Below, piece after piece: positions 1-11,737 of a stretch of 64,000 nucleotides of DNA (the stretch's first letter is position 1; each line of letters starts with the position of its first letter). Under the pieces are notes generated by a model. It did no database searches. It was not told where the DNA came from and saw only the letters and a list, made by a program, of their open reading frames with translations. Origin of the DNA: Colocasia esculenta (taxonomy: Eukaryota > Streptophyta > Magnoliopsida > Alismatales > Araceae); NCBI GenBank assembly GCA_014218235.1, contig CM024766.1:23533346-23597345 (forward strand), written 5' to 3'. The position numbers and the translations under genes are program-made.

Positions 1-1774
1 TGCACACTTCTCTATTTTTCCTATCATGGCACTACAATTACAGAAATTTAGCACTCAGGAAATTTCACTAATCAGGTTTCCGTATACAAAATGAAATCAT
101 TATACAAAGGCATGCATTAGTTTCACATTTTTACATGGAAATTTCATATTGCATCATATACTGGTCCAAATGACCTGAAATTTTAACCACAGACTAATTC
201 CGGGTTTCGGATCCCACATGCAAAATTTAAGATTTTTCTAAGCTAAAACAAAATTACAGAAAATCTAACATTAATTCCACATGCTATCCACAATTCGATT
301 TAACATGGAGTTAAATACAAATCACAATTTTTAATGATTCACTGCCTGAACCCTAACAGACATGGAGCTACAGAATTTATTCCTGAAAGTTTTGGGCAAT
401 ACATGATTTACCGAAGATTTATCATGACCTACGCATGATTTCTAATTCCCAAACAATATTTCCAATAATTCACACAAGCACGGGAAAAATCTCAGAATTT
501 CAGAACAGAGACTGACTAATACATGCATGACCCATAAAATGTAGGACATTCTGACTCGTCCTAAATCATACAAACAAGGGTTGACAAGATTAGCAACTCA
601 TCATACATATATTTCCATGAAATAAATAAACTTTACCATTTACCACCTTGCACAAAATTCATCCACACACCACATTTACTAGTATACATAACATATAAGA
701 GATTACATTATATCCTCATCGTTAAACATATCGAAATTAATCATATAGAAGGGCAAAACAGCTTTCTGTTCTGCTCAGATGAACTTGGTGGCGGTCTCTG
801 GCCGTTCCAGGAGTGGACGGCCAGATCGCTGGACGCACACCTGGATCTTGGCGTCAAGGCATTGACGCCAAGTTCCTGTCTGTGCAGAAACGCAGATCGA
901 ACTCAAATGAAAAGGTGAAAAGGGGGGATCCAGGACACGAGGAAAATATATAAAATTCATAAAACCAACCTAGACACATACAGAGATGTTATGGGTAGGG
1001 TACTTGCCTTTTAGGTACACTCCAAAGGGATCAAAAGTTTGGCGAAGCTCTCCTTGGGCTGTCCCAAGAAGCCTCCAAAACACCACTCCTCCGGGTTCTT
1101 GGTCGATTGAGGTGCTAAGCTAGTGGTGGGGAAGCCTTCTCCTTGGTTCCCTCTAGCCTCCAGTTGCAATAGAACGTAGGATGAAGCCTTGGATCGTCAG
1201 ATTGGAGCCTCCAAAGTTCAGTCTTTGCACAGCTCTGAGCTAGGGTTTTCTCTCCTCTTTGCAAAGAGTCAAGAGAGGTTTTCTGGTGCAGCAAGGGTTT
1301 AGTTTATAGGAGAGGGGTCTGGGGAACCCCGAAGAGGTGATGGGATGGCCTGATAGCCGTTGGGGACTTCTCCCCAATGGCTGGGCTTGCTTGCCCCCGG
1401 AGTTCTGGGCTCTGCAATGCATGTAGGTCAGAGAGGTTGGCGTCCACATCGTTGGACGCTGGAATTAGTGTTGGCGTCCATAGGGTTGACGCCGACACCA
1501 CATCGACGTCATGATATTGATGCCAATCTGGCCTTCGGCCAGAAGTCTAAAACATGCAGAAACCCATGCACATCATGTATATATACATGTAATATCTATA
1601 TGGTATTGTGCACACACTACCATCAAGCAATACATGCATTATTTATACCTAAATTGTACACATACACACATAAGTATACTAATTAATACATACATAGATA
1701 CATACATACGTACATACACAACATGAATTATCTACATGCAATACAATAAGGCAACAAAATTCGAGGGCCTTACA
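1..1774 (-). repeat. Del-A 3' LTR, partial
   Basis: Near-identical to 7962-9734; about 1.49 kb of it lies left of the window. On the minus strand it begins TGTAAGGCCC next to a polypurine tract. A TATA-like box (minus strand TATAAACT, 1300-1309), an inverted repeat at 847-872 and a CGTC/GACG dyad cluster at about 1438-1525 match those of the other LTR. A TACA-type microsatellite lies near 1685-1720. Short ORFs inside are not conserved coding. Confidence 0.93.
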
Positions 1775-1787
1775 CCCTCTCCCCCTT
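1775..1787 (-). other. Del-A polypurine tract
   Basis: Minus-strand AAGGGGGAGAGGG abuts the 3' LTR, the expected plus-strand DNA primer site. The right LTR lacks this flank, which fixes the LTR edge. Confidence 0.85.
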
Positions 1788-1820
1788 AAACGAAACTTCG
1801 TGCTCGAAGTTAGAACGACA

Positions 1821-4800
1821 CTACTCAAACAAAAGGGGATACTTCTTCTTCATCACATCCTCAAGCTCCCAAGTAGCCTCCTCTCGTGAGAAGTTCTGCC
1901 ATAGAACTTTCACCGACGCAATACTCTTGTTCCGGAGGTGCTGAACTTTCTGGTCAAGAATAGCTACTGGTTGCTCGGCATACGATAGAACTGGCTGGAT
2001 CTCCACTGGCTCATGACTAATCACATGAGACGGATCTCGGACATACTTCCTGAGCATAGATACGTGGAATACAGGATGAACGCTAGCCAAAGCTGGGGGT
2101 AATGCTAGCTCATATGCCACGCTGTCCAGACATCTGAGAATCTCATATGGGCCAATGAACCTAGGGCTCAACTTACTATGCCGGCCAAATCTGACGACAC
2201 CACGAGTAGGCGATATCTTCAAGAAGACATGATCGCCAACCTCGAACTCCAAATCCTTCCTTCTGTTGTCGGCAAAACTCTTTGCCTAACTTGTGCCGCA
2301 ACAAACCTCTTTCTGATAAGCTGGACCTTATCCGAAGTTTCCTAAACTAACTCCGGACCGATCAGCTGCCTATCACTAGTCTCCTCCCAACATAACGGAG
2401 ATCTGCAGGGCCTACCATACAACGCCTCAAATGGAGCCATACCAATACTAGCATGAAAGCTGTTGTTGTATGCGAACTCCACAAGAGGTAAATGACGCTC
2501 TCAATCATCCTTCCAATCCAGCACACACGCTCTCAACATATCCTCGAGCGTCTGCATAGTCCTTTCGGACTGTCCATCAGTCTGGGGATGAAACGCCGAA
2601 CTGAGCTTTAGCTCCGAACCTAAGGCATCCTGAAGACCCTTCCACAACCTCGAAGTAAATCTTGGATCTCGATCCGAAATGATCGACTTCGGCACACCAT
2701 GCAACCTAATGATACCACTAACATACAATCTAGCTAAACTCTCTACTGACTGCTTCTTCTTCATAGGCAAGAAATGAGCAGTCTTCGAGAATCTATCTAC
2801 AACTACCCAAATCGAGTCATTGCCCCTTCTAGATCGAGGCAAACCCGAGACGAAATCCATAGTGACAACCTCCCACTTCCATACTGGGATATCCATCCTC
2901 TGCATAAGGCCAGATGGTCGCTGTCGCTCGGCCTTCACCTGCTGACACACTAGACATCTAGACACATAATCCGCAACATCCTTCTTCATGCCGGACCACC
3001 AAAATGACCTCTTTAGATCTTGGTACATCTTAGTGTTACCCGGATGAATAGAGAATCGCGATCTATGAGCCTCCGCTAACACATGCTCACAGACATCTAC
3101 TAAATCAGGGACACAAACACGGTGCTGAAATCTAATCACACCGTCCTGATCCCGAGCAATGCCTGCCTTGCCCACTAACTCTAAGAGTCTAGGGTCGGCT
3201 CCCTGTTGCTCGATCACCTCATCCAAAACCGAGGACCTAAGAGCTAACTGAGCTATAAAAGCCTGACATAGCGATGGCTCTAACTCAGTCAACGCGTAAG
3301 CCGCATCTTCCAACATCTTCCAATCCTACTAGAGGGATGGCCTCTTTCTACTAAGAGCATCTACTACGACGTTCGCCTTTCCAGGATGGTACTGAAGGTC
3401 GAAGTCATAGTCCTTCAAGAACTCGATCCATCTCCTCTACCTCGGTATTAATTCCTTTTAGGAGAAAATATACTTCAAGCTCTTGTGGTCGGTAAACACC
3501 TCAAATCTGACACCATAAAGATAGTGCCTCCAGATCTTTACTGTATGAACTACTGCTGCGAGTTCCAAGTCATGGGTCGGATAGTTCTTCTCATGCTCCT
3601 TCAATTGACGAGAAGCATAAGCCACTACCCTTTCTTGTTGCATTAGCACACAGCCTAAACCAATCCGAGACGCATCCGTGTAGATAGCAAAACCCTCTAC
3701 ACCGCTCGGTAAGACTAACACCGGGGCTGTCGTGAGCTTAGTCTTCAATAATTGAAAACTACTCTCACACTTCTCGGACCAAACAAACTTCACTCCCTTT
3801 CTAGTAAGCTGAGTCAAAGGGGCGGCGATGGATGAAAATCCCTCAATAAATCGTCGATAATAACCAGCTAAACCAATAAAACTACGAATCTCCGAAGGGG
3901 TCTTGGGAATCTCCCAATCCATAACTGGATGGACCTTTGCTGGATCAACTGCAACACCAGCACCGGAGATAACATGCCCGAGGAAATGAACCTCGCGCAA
4001 CCAAAAATTGCACTTGCTGAACTTGGCATACAACTTGCGCTCACGAAGAACCTCTAATACTACCCTCAAATGCTGACGGTGCGTGGCCTCATCCGGAGAG
4101 TAGACCGACACATCATCAATAAACACTACGACAAAGCTATCTAGATAAGGCCTAACACCCTGTTCATGAGATCCATGAACGCTGTAGGGGCATTGGTCAA
4201 TCCGAAAGGAAGGACCAAGAACTCATAATGTCCATAACGGGTTCTAAACGCCGTCTTGGACACATCCTCACTCCGAATCCTCAACTGATGATAACCAGAT
4301 CGCAGATCAATCTTAGAAAAGACTGATGCCTCTTGCAACTGGTCAAACAAATCATCAATACGAGGTAAGGGATACATGTTCTTCACAGTCACTTGGTTCA
4401 GCTTCCTATAGTCAATGCATAACCTAAGTGACCCGTCCTTCTTCTTGACGAATAATACAAGTGCGCCCTAAGGGGAAACACTAGGGCGAATAAATCTATA
4501 ATCAAGCAACTCTTGCAACTGCTTCCTCAACTCGGCTAACTCCGTAGGTGCCATCCGATATGGAGCCTTCGAGATAGGAGAGGTGCCCGGAAGCAACTCT
4601 ATGGTAAACTCTATCTCTCTATCCGGTGGCAATCCAGACAAGTCATCAGGAAAGACATCTGGAAAATCCTGCACTACCTCAATCTCTGCAAGAGTAGGTG
4701 ACTCATTAGCCTCTGGCACTAACACCACGTTGGCAAGAAAAGCGTCACAACCCTTGTTCACCATGCGCATCGCCTTCATGGCAGAGATGACCAACTTTCC

Positions 4801-5330
4801 CGCCAAATTCCTTGGAAAGGGGTGAGAAAACTCATCCTCACCAGGAATGCGAAAAACAATCCTCTTCCGACGACAATCCACTAATGCATAGTGCTCCTCT
4901 AGCCAATCCAGACCAAGAATAGCATCATAGTCCTTCATCTTTAGCAAGAAGAAACACCCATCTAGGATTCTATCCTCAATGCACACAGGTAACGACGGAA
5001 TGCACTTCCTAGTCGATACCGTACCCGCAGGGGTGTGTACAGACAAAGGGACCTCTAAATCCTCAGACTCTATGCCTGACTCTAGGGCTAACTGCCTAGC
5101 AAACCGCTCGAAAATGAACGAGTGAGTAGCACCCGTATCAAACAAAACCCGAGCGTGCACACCTAAAAGTAAAACTGTACCTTCTGTGACATGCTCCGCC
5201 TGCTCGACGTCCTCATGAGCTAAAGCAAACACTCGAGCTGGGGCTCGAGGCCTTCCTGGTCTTCCTGTAGCTGGCGCGGCTGCTGCTACCGCTGGGGCTG
5301 GCGCTCCACGCTGAGCTCCCTGCTGAAGTC
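1821..5330 (-). pseudogene. pol: Del-A pol: protease, RT, RNase H, integrase, chromodomain (broken)
   Basis: Reading leftwards: the protease motif DTGA is at about 5128-5139, followed by RT with the conserved IDYRKLN and PLPRIDDLFDQL blocks. The catalytic site reads FIDD near 4115-4126. RNase H follows (TDAS, DHKSLKY) to about 3458. Integrase has an H2C2-type zinc finger near 3000 and catalytic-core motifs (MDFVSGLP, SDRDPRFTS, HPQTDGQSE). The end carries a chromodomain-like tail (ATWELED) with its stop at 1821. Stops or shifts separate the pieces. One at 4468-4470 replaces the Trp of the conserved SPWGAPV block, consistent with TGG to TAG. The polyprotein would copy RNA to cDNA and integrate it; chromodomains are thought to steer insertion to heterochromatin. 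Confidence 0.93.
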
Positions 5331-6289
5331 TTGGGCAATCTTTGATCTTCTGGTCGCTGCTTCCACACTTCAGGCACTTTCCCGTAATCATCCAACATTC
5401 GGTACCACCATGTGTCTTCCCACAGTGAGGACACTCCTTCTTCACACCAAGGGAGCGTACAGAAGGTACCTGAGAACTTCCGACTGACACTGGTCACTGC
5501 TGTGTCAGGTACACCGCTTTCTTCTTGTCTTGCCGCTGGAATGTCGCTGCAGGTCTCTTTTGCGAAGAACGTGCGGTGGGCAAACGTTAAGAGTCTCGTC
5601 CGCAGTGATGGCTTGAGTCCCATCACGAACTTCTTTGTCTTCCTGCGCTCGTCTGCCACGATATGAGGTGCATATTTCGAGAGTTCAAAAAATCTTGCCT
5701 CATATTCCAGCACGGTCATAGAGCCTTGAGCCAAAGATAGAAATTCTTGCTCCATCCGATCTTCCACATGCTCAGGGACGAACTTGGCCCGAAAGAGCCT
5801 CACGAACTCGTCCTACGCAACATCAACAGCTCCGTCCTCAAACCGGGTACGCAGCAATGAAGCCCACCATACATCAGCTCTTTCTTGTAGCATGTAGGTG
5901 GCTAACGTAACCTTATCGTTATCTGCACACCTGATGGCTCGGAAGATCTTTTCTATCTCCCTCATCCAGCTTTCAGCCAACAACGGATCGCTTTCCCCCT
6001 TAGAAGAGGGTGGCAAGATCCTCTTGAATCTCTCCATGGTAGAAGGTTCACCATGGTCCTGAGCTGGTACTTGAGCCTAAGCCTCCAACTGCGCTTGGAG
6101 TGCTGCCTGGGTATGAGCCTGCGTCTGCATGGCTTGCACCAGACCTTGCATGAATACTCCATAATCCACAGGCGGCGGTGGGGGAAGTACAGAACCTTGC
6201 CGTGCCGGGGCCTGCTGCTCCGCCCGCTCATCACGTCTCGGCTCGTCCTCATGGGCCGGCGCTCCGCCACGCCTACCTCTCAAAGCCAT
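5331..6289 (-). pseudogene. gag: Del-A gag (broken)
   Basis: The start ATG at 6289 follows a leader of about 180 bases from the LTR. The N-terminus is Arg/Pro-rich. The capsid region shows the usual retrotransposon gag blocks (SWMREIEKIF, ADVWWASLL, EYEARFFELSKYAPH) at about 6037-5570. A zinc-knuckle region with CPHC and CLKC spacing follows at about 5433-5335. In-frame stops near 6077 and 5813 and a frame change near 5500 disrupt it. The product would form the virus-like particle and bind RNA. Confidence 0.9.
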
Positions 6290-6450
6290 GGCTGCAATAA
6301 ATTTCAGCCACCATTAGCTAGGTTATTAAGTTTTCTAACCACCTTCTTATCTATTTTTCATTCATATTTAATCAATTCTACACATGGGGACACACTTAGC
6401 ATGCAATGGGGATGATGACTTAGGTATATTCATGTGCAATCTCAACTGGC

Positions 6451-6463
6451 GTCTCTGATACCA
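6451..6463 (-). other. Del-A primer binding site (initiator-Met tRNA)
   Basis: Minus-strand TGGTATCAGAGAC lies six bases from the LTR edge. It matches the complement of the 3' end of plant initiator tRNA-Met. The same word occurs at each 5' LTR edge visible in the window. Confidence 0.88.
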
Positions 6464-7497
6464 ATCTCTGTGATGACCCTCATTATACCGATACGGTTTT
6501 ACCAACCCACGTCGATATAGCGAGCGTCATCACATTGGGACATTTACCCAACAATAACATTCAGCTGAGATACACGTGAATATAAGAACAGAGTAGCATA
6601 AACAAAAGAACCACTGTCTTCATTTCGTTCATCATCCACATTTAAACATACATGATTTGATAACATTTAAAGAACTAAAAGTCCACATAATTTAAATTTC
6701 TGAAAATCAAATACATAGATGTCCAAACTTGTACATTCTCCCATGATAATGCTAGTACAATGTTCAATTTACATACTATGAAAATCTCAAAAGTCACAAG
6801 TACTCCAACACTCTAATCTCCACGCTCGGAGTCGGTCTCCAACGTCTCCTCCACAAGTGTCTCGTCACCAACTACACCTGTACGCCGAAGCAAGTAGTGA
6901 GTCTTAAAGACTCCGCAAGTACTTCTACACATACCGTACATGCACATATCATAGTAGGTTCTACATATACATTCACAAGATACAACACGTAGCATGCTTG
7001 ACATTTAATATTTACAACCTATCATGGTGAATCTACAATTGAAACACATGGACTATGCTTTCAGATTTCCTAAAATAGTATCACCTATCACATGCTTTCT
7101 ATTCATTCTTCACATAAAAATCTACCTTTAACTAACTAAGACATGGAAGCCATTAACATGAATACCCGAATATGCATGAAAGGAAACATACCTAACATGG
7201 AATCTACACATTTCTACGCATATACGTAACCATTTTACATGCTTTAAGCTTGCTGGTTTTACATACTTTAGCAACCATAGTCTAACACATGAGAGCTACA
7301 ACAACGATTAAATCACAACATGTGAACAACCAAGTATGGAGAATTGTTTATATGCTTAATAATTATCCCTAGCATGGATTCTAGGCATTTTGCATACATA
7401 AACATGATCATATCATAGTAAAGCTACTGTTTAAGCATGATTTCAGATTGTCATAACATGGATTACAAACTCACATCCTCACATTTTGGTTTCACAA

Positions 7498-7625
7498 TTT
7501 CACACAATTCCCAATTCGCATATTTCACACTTTACACATGCACTTTTACACATTGTTCACATTCACATTTTTCACATGAACACATACACATTTACACTTT
7601 TACATTTACACATTCACATTTAGTG
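7498..7625. repeat. Degenerate CACATTT-type simple repeat in Del-A LTR
   Basis: A stretch dominated by variants of TTCACA and TTTACACATT. A shorter similar stretch lies at about 7880-7965. No coding sense; likely slippage-derived. Confidence 0.7.
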
Positions 7626-8775
7626 CCGTGACACATAGTCCAAACCACCAAAGAAGGACACATCACATCACACCACATAGACGCCATCTAGGCAATACAA
7701 TGGCGACTCTTGGACTGCGCAGACCGGGAGAACAAGTCTCCACCCTAACCAGTGGTACTTGTCCACCTCCAGGATTTACCCCTAATGCCCTTAGGGTCAC
7801 TTCACATTGAACCTTCTCAGGGGGACTTTTCCCTGATACGGTTCCACTGCCCTCTGCGGAAGCAGTGTCACATTAAGCACAAGTTACACATTACACATTT
7901 TTACCAATTTCAACACAGATTTACACATGTCACTCTCATTTCATTCACTTTCTCACTCACATGCACACTTCTCTATTTTTCCTATCATGGCACTACAATT
8001 ACAGAAATTTAGCACTCAGGAAATTTCACTAATCAGGTTGCCGTATACAAAATCAAATCATTTTACAAAGGCATGCATTAGTTTCATATTTTTGCATGGA
8101 AATTTCATATTGCATCATATACTGGTCCAAATGACTTGAAATTTTAACCACAGGCTAATTTCGGGTTTAGGATCCCACATGCAAAATTTCAGATTTTTCT
8201 AAGCTAAAACGAAATTACAGAAAATCTAACATTAATTCCACATGCTATCCGCAATTCGATTTAACATGGAGTTAAATACAAATCACAATTTATAACGATT
8301 CACTGCCTGAACCCTAACAGACATGGAGCTACAGAATTTATTCCTGAAATTTTTGGGCAATACATGATTTACCGAAGATTTATCATGACCTACGCATGAT
8401 TTCTAATTCCCAAACAATATTTCCACTAATGCACACAAGCACGGGAAAAAATCTCAAAATTTCAGAACAGGGACTGACTAATACATGCATGACCCATAAA
8501 ATGTAGGACATTCTGACTCGTCCTAAATCATACAAACAAGGGTTGACAAGATTAGCAACTCATCATACATATATTTCCATAAAATAAATAAACTTTACCA
8601 TTTACCACCTTGCACAAAATTCATCCACACACCACATTTACTAGTATACATAACATATAAGAGATTACATTATATCCTCATCGTTAAACATATCGAAATT
8701 AATCATATAGAAGGGCAAAACAACTTTCTGTTCTGCTTAGATGAACTTGGCGGCGGCCTTTGGCCATTCCAGGAG

Positions 8776-8834
8776 TGGACGGCCAGATCGCTGGACGCAC
8801 ACCTGGATCTTGGCGTCAAGGCATTGACGCCAAG
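8776..8834. repeat. Del-A dyad cluster 2 (GGCGTCAA / TTGACGCC)
   Basis: Contains a perfect inverted repeat, CTTGGCGTCAA (809-819 of the 8 kb block) and TTGACGCCAAG (824-834), with a four-base GGCA loop. TGGACGGC and TGGACGCA lie just before it. The same inverted repeat stands at 847-872 in the other LTR. Confidence 0.85.
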
Positions 8835-9260
8835 TTCCTGTCTGTGCAGAAACACAGACTGAACTCAAATGAAAAGGTGAAAAGGGGGGATCCAGGACAC
8901 GAGGAAAATACATAAAATTCATAAAACCAACCTAGACACATACAGGACGTTATGGGTAGGGTACTTGCCTTTTAGGTACACTCCAAAGGGATCAAAAGCT
9001 TGGTGAAGCTCTCCTTGGGCTGTCCCAAGAAGCCTCCAAAACACCACTCCTCCGGGTTCTTGGTCGATGTAGGTGCTAAGCCAATGGTGGGGAAGCCTTC
9101 TCCTTGGTTCCCTCTAGCCTCCAGTTGCAATAGAACGCCAGATGAAGCCTTGGATGGCCGGATTGGAGCCTCCAAAGTTCAGTCTTTGCACAGCTCTGAG
9201 CTAGGGTTTTCTCTCCTCGTTGCAAAGAGTCAAGAGAGGTTTTCTGGTGCAGCAAGGGTT

Positions 9261-9270
9261 TAGTTTATAG
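9261..9270 (-). promoter_or_regulatory. Del-A LTR TATA-like box
   Basis: Minus strand reads CTATAAACTA, placed about 465 bases into the LTR, a plausible U3 position. The same box is at 1300-1309. No mapped transcription start. Confidence 0.5.
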
Positions 9271-9398
9271 GAGAGGGGTCTGGGGAACCCCGGAGAGGTG
9301 ATGGGATGGCCTGATAGCCGTTGGGGACTTCTCCCTAATGGCTGGGCTTGCTTGCCCCCGGAGTTCTGGGCTCTGCAACGCAGCAGGTCAGAGAGGTT

Positions 9399-9484
9399 GG
9401 CGTCCACATCATTGGACGCTGGAATTAGTGTTGGCGTCCATAGGGTTGACACCGACACCACATCGACGTCATGATATTGACGCC
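9399..9484. repeat. Del-A dyad cluster 1 (GGCGTCCA / TGGACGC)
   Basis: Three inverted CGTC/GACG dyads with start-to-start spacing of 13-14 bases: 9399/9413, 9433/9446 and 9464/9477. They lie upstream of the TATA-like box. The equivalent cluster is at about 1438-1525. Confidence 0.8.
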
Positions 9485-9735
9485 AGTCTGGCCTTCGGCC
9501 AGAAGTCTAAAACATGCAGAAACCCATGCACATCATGTATATATACATGTAATATCTATATGGTATTGTGCACACACTACCATCAAGCAATATATGCATT
9601 ATTTATACCTAAATTGTACACATACACACATAAGTATACTAATTAATACATACGTAGATACATACATATGTACATACACAACATGGATTATCTACATGCA
9701 ATACAATAAGGCAACAAAATTCGAGGGACTTACAT

Positions 9736-11737
9736 AAACCGTTCAATGGTAAGGCCTTTTTACAAAAAGACTCCTTATGAACTTCTGAAAGGTAAGAAAC
9801 CTTTAATTGCACACTTTAAAGTGTTTGGAACGAAATGTTTTATTTTGATTAACAACAAGCATGATTTGGACAAATTTGAGCCCAAAAGTGACTTAGGAAT
9901 ATTTCTAGGCTATTCTGATCATTCAAGAGCTTACAGAGCATTCAATGTGGAAGATCAAATTGTTGAGGAATCACCTCATATCACTTTTGATGAATTTAAT
10001 GTTGATTTATGCAGAGAAAAGCAAGTTGGGGAGTTTCTAGAAGAAGAAAATTCTAAAGAGCAAGAAGAAAAGGAAGAAGCAACCAAAAGGAGATCAGACC
10101 ACAGTGAGGCACAGGAACCAATCAATGAATTCAGGGAAAGAGATGGAATGAACATAAGAATGCTAAGAGACCATACACAGGAATGTATCATAGGTAATTT
10201 GTTTGACCCTCCTAGGACAATGTCTCATTTTAAGGAAATTTCTGAAATTGATCAAATGGCTTTAGTGTCTCAAATTGAACCTAATAACATAGAGGATGCT
10301 CTGAAAGACACTTTCTGGATAAATGCAATGCATGAAGAATTAAATCAATTTGAGAGAAATAAAGTGTGTAATTTAGTTACAAGACCTTCATCTCAAGGTG
10401 TCATTGGAACTAAATGGGTTTTTAGAAATAATATCAGTGAAAAAGGCTAGACTTATAGCAAAAGGCTATAATCAGGAATTTGGAATAGATTTTGAAGGGT
10501 CTTTTGCTCCAGTAGCTAGGCTTGAAGTTATCCGAATTTTGCTTGCCTTTGCTTGCGCTCATGGTATTAAATTGCAGCAAATGGATGTAAAAAGTGCCTT
10601 TTTGAATGGTTTGATTAAGAAGGAAGTTTATGTTGAACAACCTCCTGGTTTTGAATGTACTAACCATCCTGACCATGTGTTTAAATTGAATAAAGCTTTA
10701 TATGGTCTGAAGCAAGCTCCCCGAGCTTGGTATGATCGGTTGAGCACATTCCTTACAAGTAAGGGGTACTCAAGAGGTAAAGTTGATCAAACACTCTTTA
10801 CACAAATTCAAGAAAAGGATATCTTGGTGGTTCAAATATATGTTGATGACATTATCTTTGGATCAACAAAATCCTCCTTATGTAAGGAATTTTCAGAATT
10901 AATGACCAATGAATTTGAAATGAGTCTAATGGGAGAACTCAAGTTCTTCTTGGATTGCAGGTTGTTCAATCAAAAGAAGGGATCTTCATAAACCAATCCA
11001 AATACATCCAAGATTTGCTGAAAAGTACAAAATGGAGAACACCAAAGCAATGGCAACTCCAATGAGCACCACTGTGAGCTTTGATGCTGATCTGAAAGGA
11101 AATCAGGTAGATTCAAAAGTGTACAGAGGTATGATTGGCTCCTTGCTCTATTTAACTGAATGTAGACCGGACATTCAATTTTCAGTGTGCCTGTGTGCTA
11201 GATTTTAGGCTTGTCCTAAAGAATCCCACATGAGTGCAGTGAAAAGAATTTTCAGGTATCTTTCTGGAACTCATGAGTTGGGACTATGGTATCCTGCATT
11301 CAGTGAATTTAATTTGATATCCTATTCTGATGCGGATTTTGTTGGTTGTAAGTTAGATAGGAAGAGCACGAGTGGTTATTGTCAATTTTTGGGAGGTTGT
11401 TTAGTTTCTTAGGCTTCTAAGAAATAACACTCAGTTGCTCTCTCTACTGCAGAAGCAGAATATGTTTCTGCAAGAAGCTGTGGCACTCAAGTGTGTCCCA
11501 ATTTTGTGCGATAACACGAGTGCAATTTGTTTGGCAAAGAACCCCATCCAGCATTCTAGGACAAAGCATATAGAAATCAGGCATCATTTCTTAAGAGATG
11601 AAGTAAGCAAAAATTCCTTTGAATTGCACTTTGTTGAAACTTCAAAACAAGTTGCTGATATTTTCACTAAACCTTTGTGCAATGAGAGATTTTCCTGTTT
11701 AAGAAGAGAACTTGGTTTATGTTTGCTTGATCCATGA
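9736..11737 (+). pseudogene. pol: Sire-1 pol remnant: integrase C-part, RT, RNase H
   Basis: Aligns block for block with Sire-2 pol from the KKTPYELL motif of integrase to the end. The catalytic YVDDIIFGST of RT is present at about 10841-10870. The copia RNase H blocks follow (SYSDADFVGCKLDRKST, then KHIEIRHHFLRDEV). Breaks include a stop at 10448-10450 with a frame change, a frame change near 10985, a stop near 11206 and another near 11410, and a deletion in the AEAEY region around 11460. The remnant would have carried reverse transcription and integration. Confidence 0.93.

Larger units (their letters stand above)
1..9734 (-). mobile_element. Del-A, Tekay/Del-like Ty3/gypsy chromovirus, left end outside window
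   Basis: A Ty3/gypsy element read right to left. The first 1774 bases repeat the last 1773 bases of the right LTR, so the two LTRs bracket a gag-pol region encoded on the minus strand. Domain order is gag, protease, RT, RNase H, integrase and a C-terminal chromodomain-like tail, which with LTRs of about 3.27 kb fits the Tekay/Del chromovirus lineage. It interrupts the integrase of Sire-1: copia coding resumes immediately after the right LTR, where the expected 5-bp target duplication would read TAAAC (9735-9739). The matching copy lies outside the window. Coding is broken by several stops, so this is a dead copy. Confidence 0.93.
6469..9734 (-). repeat. Del-A 5' LTR (3.27 kb)
   Basis: Starts TG and ends CA in both directions (minus strand TGTAAG...ATCACA). 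It contains a CACATTT-rich stretch (about 7498-7625 and 7880-7965), a TATA-like box at 9261-9270 on the minus strand, and two CGTC/GACG dyad clusters (9399-9484 upstream and 8776-8834 downstream of that box). Differences from the partial copy include CG-to-CA or TG changes within the dyads. Confidence 0.92.

Noticed and set aside
7437..8139. Several His/Thr-rich short ORFs in the Del-A LTR
   Set aside because: Products of CACATTT-type simple repeats; no start context or conservation beyond the LTR duplication.
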